A stretch of DNA of 64,000 nt from Bryum argenteum (GCA_037043015.1 CM073323.1:22782758-22846757), one strand, 5' to 3'; numbered from the stretch's first letter, positions 36,685 to 48,065 are shown. Numbers and translations are program-made. The notes: generated from the letters alone by a model not told the origin.

Positions 36685-36849
36685 GCAGTAGGAGTACCTT
36701 TGACAGCGGCAGGCGTGGGTCCAACAGTGGGAGTGGTCCCGGCACAGCTTCCACAAGCAGTGGGAGTGTCTGTGGGTCCTGGACCAGCAGGAGTGGCTCA
36801 GTAGGGACTAGGAGTAGCGCAAGGTAATGTTCAGCCAACCATTGACCAG
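36685..36849 (+). other. interrupted linker between integrase and reverse transcriptase
   Basis: This stretch continues the polyprotein frame, bounded by TGA (36682-36684), with a second stop, TAG, at 36802-36804. It is low complexity, rich in Gly, Val, Pro and Ala codons with repeated ggagt words. Both stops could come from C-to-T changes (CGA to TGA, CAG to TAG), as expected from deamination of methylated cytosine; this is inference. Confidence 0.7.
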
Positions 36850-38862
36850 ATGCCGACTCAGGATGAACTAGACAACTCGACTGTGCCAAGTGACGCTGCA
36901 ACTCCGGAGGATAGCGAAGTTGAAGAAATCGCTGGAGGGCCACGTGATCACCGTTCAGCCAATGACATTGGTGCATCATGGGCATCTGTACCGGCACCAG
37001 GTGACCCACACCAGAGCATAACGCCCAACATGGGAGGCCACTCAATCGTTCTTCCTCCAGACGAAGCTGGAACATCCACGCCAGCAACTGAAGTGCCCGA
37101 ACCAGTAGGACCGGTTCCACATGCGATGTCATCATCCCAGCAGGCTCCACGTTTACGCAGGCCACCTCATCGTCATGGGGATTGGATATATCCAATTGAC
37201 CGTAACCATTACGCATGCACGGCTTTCAGCACTCTCGATATACCCGACGAACCAGATTCATACGAACAAGCAATGCGTTCTCCTCAGCGTGATCAGTGGA
37301 TGCGAGCCATGCAGGAAGAATTCAATTCCCTGATCGAGAATCAAACTTGGGAATACCAGAATCTGCCGGAAGGAAGAAAAACCGTCAAGAATAAGTGGGT
37401 ATATAAAGTAAAGCTGGCGGCAGATGGAAGCGTGGATCGCTACAAGGCGAGATTGGTTGCTAAAGGGTTCACACAGAGGGAGGGTGTCGACTTCACCGAA
37501 ACCTACAGTCCTGTCATTAAGTTTGACTCCATTCGTATGGTGTTGTCAATCGCGGCAGTTGAAGACATGAGCATCACCCAGTTCGATGTTCGAACCGCAT
37601 TTCTTTACGGTGAAATAGAAGAAGAGATATACATGTCACAACCGATTGGATTTGAGGACCCTGGGCAAGTTGGAAAAGTGTGCAGGCTACGTAAAGCCTT
37701 GTACGGGTTACGTCAATCCTCTCGGGTCTGGAACCACAGGTTCAACTCTTTCCTTAAAGAGTATAATCTTGTTTCTGCTTCAGCAGATGGCTGCGTTTAC
37801 TGCAGCACCACCGTTCCTCGGTTGATAATCACTATCTTTGTCGACGATGGTATGGCGATCTACGTCCAGGACAGCTACGTAGCAGAGATTTTGTCCTATA
37901 TGGGCAAGGCTTTTAAAATCACTACTGGCTATCCAGAAGTGTATGTTGGACTTCACATCGTTCGCGAACGGGAGCAGCGAGCTATTCACATTGATCAAAC
38001 TCGGTACATCTTATCGAAGCTGAGAAAATATGGATTTGACACCTGCAACGTAGTCACCGTCCCTGCAGATCCCAATAGCGTCACTGCTCTCAGCATCCAT
38101 ATGGAAGACGAAGGCGAAGAGGATGATCGTTTTCCATACACAGAGGTGATCGGCAGCCTGCAGTTTGCCCAACTCGGCACTAGATTTGATATTTCATACG
38201 CTGTGGCACATGCTGCCAAGTTCACAGCACGACCGATGACTTCCCATGTGAATGCTGTCAAGAGGATCCTAAAGTACCTACGCGGCACTAGTTCTATGCG
38301 GATAACTTACCGTGGGAGTGATAAGAATCACGTTCTTGAAGGATTTTGTGACGCAGATTATGCAATGGATTTGGACGACCGTAAATCCAGGTCTGGCTTC
38401 ATCCTGACGTTGAATGGCGGACCAGTGTCATGGGGCTCACGAAAACAAGGTTGTACTGCTGGGAGCACCACCGAAGCGGAGTACATCGCCGCACACTTAG
38501 CGACGCAGGAGATTGTCTGGGCTCGCCGGCTGCTCACCAATCTTGATTATGCTCCATCAGGCCCCACTCAGTTGTGGTCCGACAATCAAGCAGCTATTCG
38601 TTTGGTCAAAAACCCAGAGTTTCATCGCAGAACCAAACACATCGATGTCAAATTTCACATCATCCGCGAAGCTTATGCCACTGGGCACATCAAACTTGAC
38701 TACATCAATACCAACGATCAGGTCGCGGATCTGTTTACAAAACCTCTGCCACGTGATCGTTTTGAGCGATTATGGAGTCTTCTCGGCATGAATTCATCAG
38801 TTGATGTCGATGCGAGTGGGAGTATTGAAGAAATTACTACTGGTACCTTACCAGCTCACTAG
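36850..38862 (+). CDS. copia reverse transcriptase and RNase H part of the polyprotein
   Basis: 670 codons from the first ATG after the second stop; the original frame extends further upstream. It contains the copia reverse transcriptase domain (TAFLYGEIEEEIYMSQP, and FVDD at the active site, where many copia elements have YVDD) and the RNase H domain (GFCDADYAMD, TEAEYIA, SDNQAAI, and RTKHIDVKFHIIRE near the end). The open frame runs 41 bp into the 3' LTR before stopping, so the last residues are LTR-encoded. Confidence 0.92.
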   Translation: MPTQDELDNSTVPSDAATPEDSEVEEIAGGPRDHRSANDIGASWASVPAPGDPHQSITPNMGGHSIVLPPDEAGTSTPATEVPEPVGPVPHAMSSSQQAPRLRRPPHRHGDWIYPIDRNHYACTAFSTLDIPDEPDSYEQAMRSPQRDQWMRAMQEEFNSLIENQTWEYQNLPEGRKTVKNKWVYKVKLAADGSVDRYKARLVAKGFTQREGVDFTETYSPVIKFDSIRMVLSIAAVEDMSITQFDVRTAFLYGEIEEEIYMSQPIGFEDPGQVGKVCRLRKALYGLRQSSRVWNHRFNSFLKEYNLVSASADGCVYCSTTVPRLIITIFVDDGMAIYVQDSYVAEILSYMGKAFKITTGYPEVYVGLHIVREREQRAIHIDQTRYILSKLRKYGFDTCNVVTVPADPNSVTALSIHMEDEGEEDDRFPYTEVIGSLQFAQLGTRFDISYAVAHAAKFTARPMTSHVNAVKRILKYLRGTSSMRITYRGSDKNHVLEGFCDADYAMDLDDRKSRSGFILTLNGGPVSWGSRKQGCTAGSTTEAEYIAAHLATQEIVWARRLLTNLDYAPSGPTQLWSDNQAAIRLVKNPEFHRRTKHIDVKFHIIREAYATGHIKLDYINTNDQVADLFTKPLPRDRFERLWSLLGMNSSVDVDASGSIEEITTGTLPAH

Positions 38863-39218
38863 TTACTGTACGCATCGACGTCAACATCGACGTCTGGGCG
38901 GAACGCAGACCATTCATCATTCTTTCTTGGCTGCAAGCCCAGACTCACTGGATGATCTCTGTCAAAGAAAGCTTATGTTCTCACATTCAGTAGCGTACAT
39001 TCATAGCACATATAGGGCCGTATACTCCATGATTTGACTCTCTTCTTTTCTTCTGCTGTACAAGCAAGAAGACTGTGCAAGAAGCACTTTACGCTATTAG
39101 CAATCCATGACCATGTCGCTGGTTCATGAATAATACATCGTAAGCTTTTCTACATATTCTCTGTGTGATTGTGTGTGTCATATCTCTGTATTTGTAGTAT
39201 TCAAGCACTGTTCTCTAA
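38822..39218 (+). repeat. 3' LTR of the copia element, 397 bp
   Basis: Same sequence as the 5' LTR with one difference. A short purine run (gagtgggag) ends just before it and is the likely polypurine tract; it lies inside the coding frame. Confidence 0.9.
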
Positions 39219-39261
39219 AAGAGGGATGGACTATGAATTATGCATCTAAACGGACATTCAA

Positions 39262-39530
39262 CACTACTACAAATTGAAGGGGTTTGCAACGTTTTCTTCT
39301 TTCTTCTTAGAAGCTGCTCAGGTTTAGCACGGACGGATTTAGAGCTTGCTTGAGCAACGTTCTCAAGAAAATAAGCAATGTTATTGAATCACCAAACAAC
39401 ATTATTTATAATTTAGTTGGATTCTTGAGCACGTTGCACAAGTAAGTTCCAAAATGTTGCTAAAGTAGACTTTAGCAACGTTTACACAAAAGCAACACAA
39501 GATACTTTTGTAACGTTGATTTTCCATGAA
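39262..39530. mobile_element. CACTA-type MITE, right end decayed
   Basis: Begins CACTACTACAAATTGAAGGG and shares the ggggtttgcaacg and cgttctcaagaaaataagcaatg words with the element at 4506-4768. A clean right terminus was not found. It starts about 40 bp from the copia element's right flank. Confidence 0.6.
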
Positions 39531-39615
39531 GCTTTGTCACGTTGATTTTCCATGAAGCTACTTGTATTTGCAAATAATGGTTGAAGCACCTAAAAAGCCA
39601 TGGATGGGTGAGTAG

Positions 39616-39743
39616 GATTGCAAGATTCTCTTATCATTAAGAATAACGATTGCAAGATTCTCTTATCATTAAGAATAACGATTGCAAGATTCTCTTATCA
39701 TTAAGAATAACGATTGCAAGAATTTCTTATCATTTAGAATAAC
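39616..39743. repeat. tandem repeat, 4 x 32 bp
   Basis: The unit begins gattgcaagattctcttatc. The first three copies look identical; the fourth differs at a few positions. The copies are head to tail without spacers. Confidence 0.9.
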
Positions 39744-41199
39744 AAGTTTTGAAATAAGGGCCGCTTTACATGAGGAGCCAAGCCAACTAGCCAAGCCATT
39801 GATGGGGCCAATTCATGATGAATTCCTCTCTTGTGATTGGTTTATTTCTTGAAATTGGAATTGAAATTGCCCTTGCGTGCCCTTCACCCTTTGCATTTAC
39901 TAAAGATGTGATTGAAGTTACTATAATTGTTGAAGATCTATTTTATTTTTCTATAGTTACTAAAATGTACTAAAAATTACTGAAAGCTCCTTATTCAAGT
40001 TACTAAAAATGATATGTGAAAAACATAATAATGAGTGAAAATGAAGGTGAGTCGTGTAAATATAGCAATATTTTATAATTGGGTTGCCAAATGACCCTTC
40101 ATATTCTTATTATCATCGTATTGGAAAATCACGATAATGAGTAAAAATGAAGGTCATTTAAATATCATGATGTTTTTGTATTGGATTGCCAAAAGTAGTC
40201 TTGTCAAAATACCTTTGTCAAAAGTTAGACCAAAATCACACTTCTCAAGTAAAAACAAGCACTTTAGGAGGTTGATCCGGGTTATCGTTCCGCGGGGATT
40301 CTAGTTGTGATAGACTTCCGGAGTGTCCAGCTGGAGCACTTACAACTGCAAGACTAGCAACCGGATTACTTCTTTTCTATCTAATCGTGTTTGTTTAACC
40401 TGATACACACTTACTAGAATCTTGCATACACTCTACTTACTCTAGGCTATTCCCTTACAACACCCTCAACTACCGGACATCCCATTCGCGTAGCAGGTCA
40501 CTATATAGGCTGTTCGGGTCACCTTCTAAGAAGAGAAAGTAACACGTTATCCGGATCACTACACTTCCGGACGAAACCTGGGGTATGCTCACAATTGTCC
40601 GCACGACTATTCCAAACAGCGGAGAGTTAGCTACCAGAGATCTGGACCTAATCTGGACTACCTGTCTGACTGGTTGGTTCTAACTTGCAAGAGTGCTCCC
40701 TCTTACGCAGTCAGTCCAGATCTTGGATCTTGACAAAACATACTGTCCGGATGTATTGCAACACAGACTCTCGAGCTACACACTAATTTTGCCTGCTAAG
40801 CCCGGACCCGAACAAAGCCTAACAACCCGAACAACGAGAGACTGATCCAGAAATACATCACACACACTGACAAACACACGAATCCGGGAAATACACACAA
40901 CACAAATCTGAACTCTTTGGCATGAAAGCGAGTATAGTGAAAAAGACTTCAAGAGAGGAACATTCTCTCAAGAAAGACCCAAAATCATCCGGACTTCCCT
41001 TAGATCCACATTTTACGTGGTCCGGAAAAGTTGAGATACCAATCTACTCCGGCAGTCTTGTCATGGTCTCCTAATCCAGACTCCTTAATTGCCTCCTACC
41101 ACTAGCCTATTGGCCTAGTGAAAACTCTATGTAGTTAACCGGTCTACTTAGACGCTACTGCCTCTATCCGCACCATCTTACTCAGAAGGGATCCGTATT
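39744..41199. other. repeat-rich DNA without recognised gene
   Basis: AT-rich to about 40250, then a moderately G+C-rich stretch with many tccgga words to about 41200. No protein domain was recognised in any frame. The second part may be the remains of a retroelement, but nothing shows this directly. Confidence 0.3.
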
Positions 41200-42060
41200 C
41201 GCCCGGCCCTAGACACTATCTCAAGTGCAATTCAATGTCGATTTGCAGATCTCCAACTCAGTTCTAAGCTTCATCAAACTTAGAGATCAAGAAAAATTAT
41301 GACTGAAGAGTTTCAAGTATTGACAACTGAAAGGATTTCTCAACTGTTCTAATTCAACCCTAAACACCTAGAGAAATCCTAGTAATTGAAATTTCATTTC
41401 ATTAGCTGCTCAACAATTCATAAACCCTAAACCATAAGCAATTCTAACAGCCAGCTCTGAAAACTGGATTCCTCATCTTTCCTAAATCAATCCTACTCAT
41501 TCGTAAAGAGCATTTATCTCAAATTCAATAGCTACACTACAATTCAAAGTACCCTTAGGCTATTCAAATTCAAGAAGTGAGCTTTAAAAAGCTCACACAA
41601 ATGCAAGAAAAACTTCAAATAATAACTAAAAACCTGCAGAAAACAAAAAGCACTAAAAACTTACCGAAAGTCAAAGATTGGAGATGTCACCACCGCCTGA
41701 ACATACAACGCCGCCACAAGAAGAGAGCGCAAGTGTAGTGGCGGAGACGGTGAGATAAAAATCAGATCTCCTGCTAAGAACAACGCGCAACAGAATGAAG
41801 AAGAAGAGCACGGCACGTATGGAGAGCTGAGAGCCAATAACAAGGGAGACGAGCAAGGGAAACATGCGGCTCAAAGCAAGAAAACAAAGGCGGCGCAACG
41901 TACAGCAAAAGTGAAACTGGCGAAGGAGCGAGCAAATCTGGCTGCGCACAATATCCCGAAAGAGCGAGGGAATCTGGGAGCGCACAAAACACCGAAGGAG
42001 CGAGGTAAACTGGCGGCGCACAAAACTGCTCAGGAAGAAAAGTGGGTGAGAATTCCGGTT
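41200..42060 (-). repeat. large repeat family, copy A
   Basis: Inverted relative to 61607-64000 and homologous to it from about 61900 to 62660. It includes the gtgagctttaaaaagctcac palindrome (near 41578) and the block around gagatgtcaccaccgcc. On + at about 41890-42040 three degenerate 48-bp units encode a KERxxLxAHK-type repeat. The minus-strand open frame here is a by-product of this repeat. Family members: 48360-48885, 55925-57793 and 61607-64000. Confidence 0.75.
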
Positions 42061-42958
42061 ACGTACTGCTCCTAACCCGTCCTCTGAGACTATAGAGGAA
42101 CCATGCTCTGTTGCAGTGGAAGGACGGATTGTAAGGCTCGTAAAGTGGTTGCAGTAGGCGTTTCCCTCTCTCAGCAAATTCCGGACCGACTTAAGACAGA
42201 AGGCACTTGCCAATACGCCTCATACCACTCCAACTCCACATATCCGATCCAGCAAGAGATCTGGATTCCTTACTCCCAACTTATAACTCAAAGAGAGTAG
42301 ATACAAACTTCTAAGCACTCGACCTCAAAAGGAGACGAAACAAGGATCACACTGAATATGCACATAAGAGGGCACGGCTAAGGTATGGGTATCACTTTTT
42401 GTCAAGACTAATTAGGTGATTTCTGGTTGAAACATTCAAAGTTCATCATTATTTTCCATTCTATCAATTACAGAGAGTACAAAATCATTTTAAATTATCG
42501 TATATGTAATTGGGATCAAGATGCACATTTCTAACCAAAAAATTATTTAAATTTTTTATTTTTGGATCATTGAACCCTCCATAGTAAATTGCATATTGGT
42601 GGGATTTGCAGGCATCATGGTGCAAAAATTATTAATTTTTTATATAATGCACAAGTACATGTAAGTCATATCCAAAAATGGTATCAAAATGTGATCATTT
42701 GATGTAATGAATGATTGTTTCTTAGGATTTTGTGTAATTAGGACACAACTTACTTTTTCAACTAAAATACCTAATAAAAACTCTTCATATTCTTCAATGC
42801 GAATGATTTTTTTATTTTTTTTTGGTAGGCTATAAGTGCTGTAAATTGAAACCACATTTGGTGTTCTTATACTTAACTTTATTTAGAAGATGGACATCTT
42901 TGACACACTTGCATTAGCTGAAATTGTACTTGGGACAACTTTTTTGGACACCCTTAGC
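42061..42958. other. AT-rich DNA without recognised gene
   Basis: No coding region or repeat family recognised. Confidence 0.35.
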
Positions 42959-42962
42959 TTAA

Positions 42963-43324
42963 CCCTTAAACGCCCATGGGGTCTAAAACGGGCAGCCCAA
43001 AATTGGATCACAGCATCTTTTGGACTTGGGCATCATGAATAGTGCACTTTTTGAACTTGGGCACCATGAATGGACCAATCAATGACAAGCTTGCAACCTC
43101 CTACAAGGTTATGTACAACCCCGACCTACCTACCACAATCCTTTCAAACCATAAAATCATACATACAAATTGTGATTTGAATTGTAAAATTTCACTTTTT
43201 GAATGCATCATAAGACGGTGACCAGTTTGACATCAAAATATAAGTGAAAAGTTGATTACAGTGAGAGCTACAGGAAAGATTCTGTTGGAATCAAGCCCCT
43301 CGGGCTTGCTTGGGCGTTTAAGGG
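42963..43324. mobile_element. TTAA-flanked MITE, best preserved copy
   Basis: TTAA (42959-42962 and 43325-43328) flanks CCCTTAAACGCCC and GGGCGTTTAAGGG, a perfect 13-bp terminal inverted repeat. A palindrome, caagcccctcgggcttg, lies just inside the right end. There is no coding capacity. The TTAA target and CCC/GGG ends point to a piggyBac-like or Kolobok-like transposase acting in trans. Confidence 0.8.
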
Positions 43325-43328
43325 TTAA

Positions 43329-44730
43329 TTGTGCCCAAGAGGTTGTTTAATTATCAAGCAAGAAATGATTAGGTGACATAACTTTCACCTATAAGTACTC
43401 AGAGTCAAAAACCTCTGAGATCTAAAACCCTAGCGGCGGCCTTTCTACCAAGCCTATACTATGGAAAGCGGCTCACTTTCCTAAAAAGATTCTACTTGCT
43501 GTATTTATCCGGATTCCTAAGTCTAGGCCGGATTCCCAATCCGTACTACTACCTCCTGCCACGCCGGTTGACACCGTGCCTCGGTCGGATTACCAAGGTT
43601 GCTAAAATCTGGCCTGTCCTGATCGCTTTCTGTCTACGACCTCTGACTCCTTGTCGCTCTCATATGGATCTGTATCTGGCTCGCTCCGCAGCTCCTCTTT
43701 GTCTGAGATGGTGACTCCGATGTAATCGTGAAGCTTCTAGGCCGCAGCCAGATTCTCCCAGTCTTTGGTCAGCAGTTTTTGGGCCACCGAACGAGTGTTC
43801 TTGGCCGTAGAGTCGGCTAGGACAAGCGCTTCTATTTCCCTCTCCTCCTTATCCTTGGGGGTGGCCGGATTGGAAGGCCCTGCATCTCTCCTACAATATA
43901 ACTTATGCAATACCCAATCGAAAAAAAGTAGGTTCCGAGAGCTTGCTCAACATGGTCACACGGCTAAATTGACTTTTAGTTGAGGAAAAAGAACGACGAT
44001 GTGGCAAGGGTTTAGGTGAAAACTTAGCCACTGGGCCGCCACCTACACGCCACGTGGGACCGATGACATGGAAGGCACCTCAATGGTGCGGTGGGTGACT
44101 TCTAGGCAAGGCGGGTGAATTCCCATTAGGGCGGGTGAATTCTAGTCAGGGCAGCTTACTACTCGGCGGTGCAGGTTTCTGCTAGGCAGAACGGGTTTCA
44201 AAGGGGCAGGACATGTTTCTGCACGTGGAGGAGGGCGGACGCCATTTCGCAGTGCGGGTGTAGTAGAACGGGTGCCATTTGGCGGGACAAGTGCGGCAAG
44301 GCGGATGCAGCACGGAGAGGGGAGGGGAGGAAAGGAGAGGAGAGGCTACAAACTCCCCCTACTCTTCTCCTCCCTTGTTCATGAACTTGGATTAGTTTCA
44401 AAAGTATTAAGGATTTAAGGGCTCTCTATTTAGCATGTGCAAATCCAAACATTCTCCCACAATATCCGGGTGATGAAAATCCCGGTTTTTGTAGAGGAAT
44501 GTCTCGATATGCCTACTCTAAAAATACCCGGAGTGGGTGGAGAAGGGGGTGGGAGATCCAAGGAGAAGGGGGATCCAAGTTTTCCCACTTTCAATTCCCC
44601 TTTTTATTCAAATTTGAGCCATCACACTCCAATTCCTACTCTTGTTCAAATTTTGAGCAATCACACTCCAATCCACCCTCCCCCCCCTTCTTATTCAATT
44701 TTGGATATGAAAGCTTGGAAACGTAGCTTA
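43329..44730. other. repeat-like DNA without recognised gene
   Basis: From 43430 to 44350 the composition is G+C richer than its surroundings. Degenerate ggcgggtgaattc-like units recur at about 44100-44330. Open frames here give low-complexity products without domains. Confidence 0.35.
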
Positions 44731-45612
44731 CCCCTAACTTTCCTTGAAGCCCAAAATGGGTTTTTGCAATTCCGGGCAGCCTAGATGAAAGGGTTAGAAG
44801 TAATATTTTTGCCTAAGAATTTTACCGGGTCCTCCTTATACTGCAAAGTGTATGTGGTATAATTTGCAAAGTCAAATTCCAATTTTTGAGTCTTCTAGGA
44901 CGATCCTTGGGTTGCGAGCCGAGATGGGGCAGCTCAAAAAAGTAACTTTTTGATTAATTTTTTTTGAAACATGATCAATACTAAATCACTACTCAAATTT
45001 CAAAGTGACTCAAGTCAAAAAGTTTACCAATTTTACAAGGGCAGCCTCCAAAAATTTTAAAACCAATCTTTGCAATACCCAAAAAAACTTGGGAGACAAA
45101 CTTTGGATGTTATGATTTCTCAAATAGTAAACATCCAACGGTCAATTTTTTGAAGAGTAATTAGGCATATTCTTAGGTACAAGATCTTACGGTTGAAAGT
45201 TTTAAGAAAGGAAAAGACATTGGTTTACACCCCCACGAGTGCTTAGAGGTAGAGAATTGCAGTTTTGAGTTTTCAAACTCCCAAATTTTTTTGGAGACTG
45301 CCCATGTACAATTGGTAAACTTTTTGACTTGAGTCACTTTGAAATTTGAGTAGTGATTTAGTAATGATCATGTTTCAAAAAAAATAAATCAAAAAAGTTA
45401 CTTTTTTGAGCTGCCCCATCTCGGCTCGCAACCCAAGGATTGTCTTAGAAGACTCAAAAATTGGAATTTGATTTTTGAAATTTTACCACATACACTTTGC
45501 AGTATAAGGAGGACCCGATAAAATTCTTAGGCAAAAATATTACTTCTAACCCCTTCATCTAGGCTGCTTGGAATTGCAAAAACCCATTTCGGGCTTCAAG
45601 GAAAGTTAGGGG
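44731..45612. mobile_element. 882-bp foldback element
   Basis: Arms of about 340 bp (44731-45075 and 45270-45612) are inverted copies with few differences, around a spacer of about 190 bp. The ends read cccctaactttccttgaagc from both sides. TTAA follows the right end; the left flank is ctta. It could be another TTAA-type non-autonomous element. A diverged single arm is recognisable at 52260-52680. Confidence 0.85.
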
Positions 45613-46246
45613 TTAACAATGATTTTAACAATGATTTTAAAGAGACTTATATCCCTCCTATGCTAAACATACACATCCCGTGATTGCATCGAAATGTAGC
45701 CCAATTTTTGTTGTTCTTCCATAACCTTAATACAATACGGAGAATTGAAATGTAGGTCGTGTCAAAAAGTTAAGAAACAAAATTTTAAAAATAACGCTAC
45801 TTTGAATTTAGTTCGCAATTGCCAAAAGAAGACAATAGTATGAAATTGTGAAAACGTAGCCGATAAATAATACTCCTTATAGTATTTGTGATGTAGTATT
45901 TGTTGTTAGTCTATTTGTCTTTATATGCTTGAGTTATATGTGTATCTAAACAATCAAATAATTGTATATTTTTTAAAACTCAAATATTTGTATAAACCCT
46001 AAGATGCAGAATATATTCATAATATAGTGTTGGAAAGTAACCATAGTCCATAAAAACTAAAAGATTGTCATTTAAAAAATTCAAACATATATGGTTATCA
46101 TATATTTTTGCACAAATGATGACATATGACAATTCCTCAAAGATTTTTTTCATGATTCCATCATTTTTAGTGAGTTCTAATAAATTAGTGCAAGTGTATT
46201 TGAGGGTGAGAGTGTTAGGGTGATTAAGAGCTTTAATGGTAAAAGC

Positions 46247-46673
46247 TTTGACCTCAAATCTTGTTAAATTGATGTTACACAATGTGGCATTTTGGTACAC
46301 CAAATGTGTCATTTCAGCATGCGTTCTAAATTGTGCCACTTTAGAGGCATATCTAGATATGCCTCTAAAATGGCATGTGTTCTTTTATGCCATGCACATT
46401 CTTCATGATATCATCTTATTTTTGTAATATCACCAAAAATTTCATAATATGATAAATTTTTACAGCTTTTGATCTTTGAAAAGCAATGAAGGGCAAATAT
46501 TTCTGAACTCGCATTCACAAACATTGTTGTTCTTGAACTGTTGGTAGAAAATATCTATCTTCAATGATTGTCAATGGCTAAAATCAGACAAAAAATATGT
46601 TATTTGTAACTTTTTGAACACACCAAAAGGTGCCATGTTGGCAGAATAATGTCATTTTAACAAAAGTGAGGTT
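46247..46673. mobile_element. diverged relative of the 258-bp MITE family
   Basis: The left end (acctcaaatcttgttaaa) and right end (ttttaacaaaagtgaggtt), the taatatcacc words and the atgccatg block match the family at 25924-26181, with extra internal sequence. Borders are approximate. Confidence 0.5.
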
Positions 46674-46794
46674 AAGATACTTGCACTAAAATGCCTACAA
46701 TCGTAACATGTAACAACTTGAATTGAGCGTAGATTTATACTACCAAAAGTAGACTTGATTCAAGATTTATCTTAACAATTTTAGTCAAAAACAA

Positions 46795-47151
46795 TAGATA
46801 GATAGAAACTCCAGTCCCTTTCTAGGGGCCGGCGTGAATGAAGTGTCCGTTCGTAATGCTACTATCTCGATGGCCACCGGACAAGGGGAAATTAGAACAA
46901 TACTACTTCCCCCTCTCGAGGGTGGACACTATAACTACGCTAGTTTCTAGCCTAGTTACTAGTGCCTTGAAGATACTTGACATAGTATCCCCCCAAAGGA
47001 CTTTGAGGTACCCATACAACAAGGTCCAAGGACCTCCCACAATAGTTGGGTGGACTATAGTGGTGAGCACCACGCCGGCATGGGGAATAGAACCCACGAC
47101 CTCCTCATTTGGGGCCTAAGCCCTAACCACCAAGCCAAGGCTTGTGGTGCC
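46795..47151 (-). mobile_element. tRNA-derived SINE, full length (copy 1)
   Basis: Read from 47151 on the minus strand: ggcaccacaagcc, a box A (tggcttggtgg), a box B (ggttctattcc), a body of about 280 bp and a short ctat-repeat tail. The 13-bp target duplication tagtcaaaaacaa flanks it (46782-46794 and 47152-47164). Near-identical to 62875-63225. Confidence 0.9.
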
Positions 47152-48065
47152 TAGTCAAAAACAAACATTAATTCACCCACAAGCATTGCCCTTACAACAT
47201 CAAGTGTGCAAATGAAGCTAGTAAAGATCCAAATCTTTAATCACCAAATGCTCCCAAAGCTCACTTAAATCTTCAAAAGCTTGGAACTTGTGCATAAATT
47301 CCAATAAATTCAAACAAGCATGGCTAACCTTTAGCATTCATTGGGGATGAGAAAATGTCACTACTAGAATTTGGGAGGCTAACAACGATTTTTACCAAAT
47401 GATTTTTACCATTACAAGTGATGTTAATGTGGACTAACAATATAATCCAATGACTTTCTAGCTTGGAAAATCTCGATTTAAATACTTTTGGTTAAGTACT
47501 ACTAGAATTTGGGAAATTTGCAATGTTTAACTAGAAAATGTTGATGAAGTCAATGCAACATCTTGGTGTTTGCTCTAGGGACGCTCTTAGAAAAAATAAA
47601 AATAAAAAATGTATTGTTGCGGTAAGTCACTTTGTATGTACAATGTCATATGTTTTTAAGGTTGAAAACGCTATTCATGGACTTGTAGCCCCTATCAAAC
47701 CTTCTATCCCACTAGACCATGAAATCACTATCTACATGTAATATATTGATACTTAACTGTTGGCTAGAAGGATATGAACATTTAAAAAGTAGAACTAGTA
47801 CTTTAGTGTTGACAATTAAATAATATTTCTTCATTCCCTAGATATAAACATGTGTACATTGACTCCCATTCTTCTTGAATAAACTTCATTAAGACTATCT
47901 AGAAAATAATGTGCGAGTATTTCTAATGTGATTTGAAGCCACTACTATATCAATAAAATAATATGTTATGATAATATTATCTAAAATAATGTATGTATTT
48001 TATTGATATTGTAATGTTATGGTATTAATATATGGAAGTTTTATTTAGACTATTGCTATATTTAG
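47152..48065. other. AT-rich DNA with CACTA-like fragments
   Basis: cactactagaatttggga near 47359 and a similar ctactagaatttggga near 47500 look like CACTA terminal sequences of decayed MITEs. No gene recognised. Confidence 0.4.

Larger units (their letters stand above)
33891..39218 (+). mobile_element. Ty1/copia LTR retrotransposon, young insertion
   Basis: Element of 5328 bp: two 397-bp LTRs, a primer-binding site, and gag, protease, integrase, reverse transcriptase and RNase H in the copia order. A 5-bp target duplication, AAGAG, flanks it (33886-33890 and 39219-39223). Only one LTR difference was seen by eye (cat versus cgt in the aatacatc-taagc stretch), so the insertion is recent. Two in-frame stops (36682 and 36802) separate the integrase and reverse transcriptase halves, so this copy probably cannot make a full polyprotein. 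The LTR ends as bounded here do not show the usual TG..CA. Confidence 0.95.

Noticed and set aside
39616-39743. CRISPR-like array
   Set aside because: Units are contiguous with no spacers and the genome is a plant's.
41671-42213. 180-codon minus-strand open frame
   Set aside because: It is the complement of a degenerate repeat in the copy-A family and recurs in pieces in copies B and D. Low complexity, no domain.
43430-44000. Remnant of a retroelement coding region
   Set aside because: Several short open frames of balanced composition, but no recognisable protease, integrase or polymerase motif.
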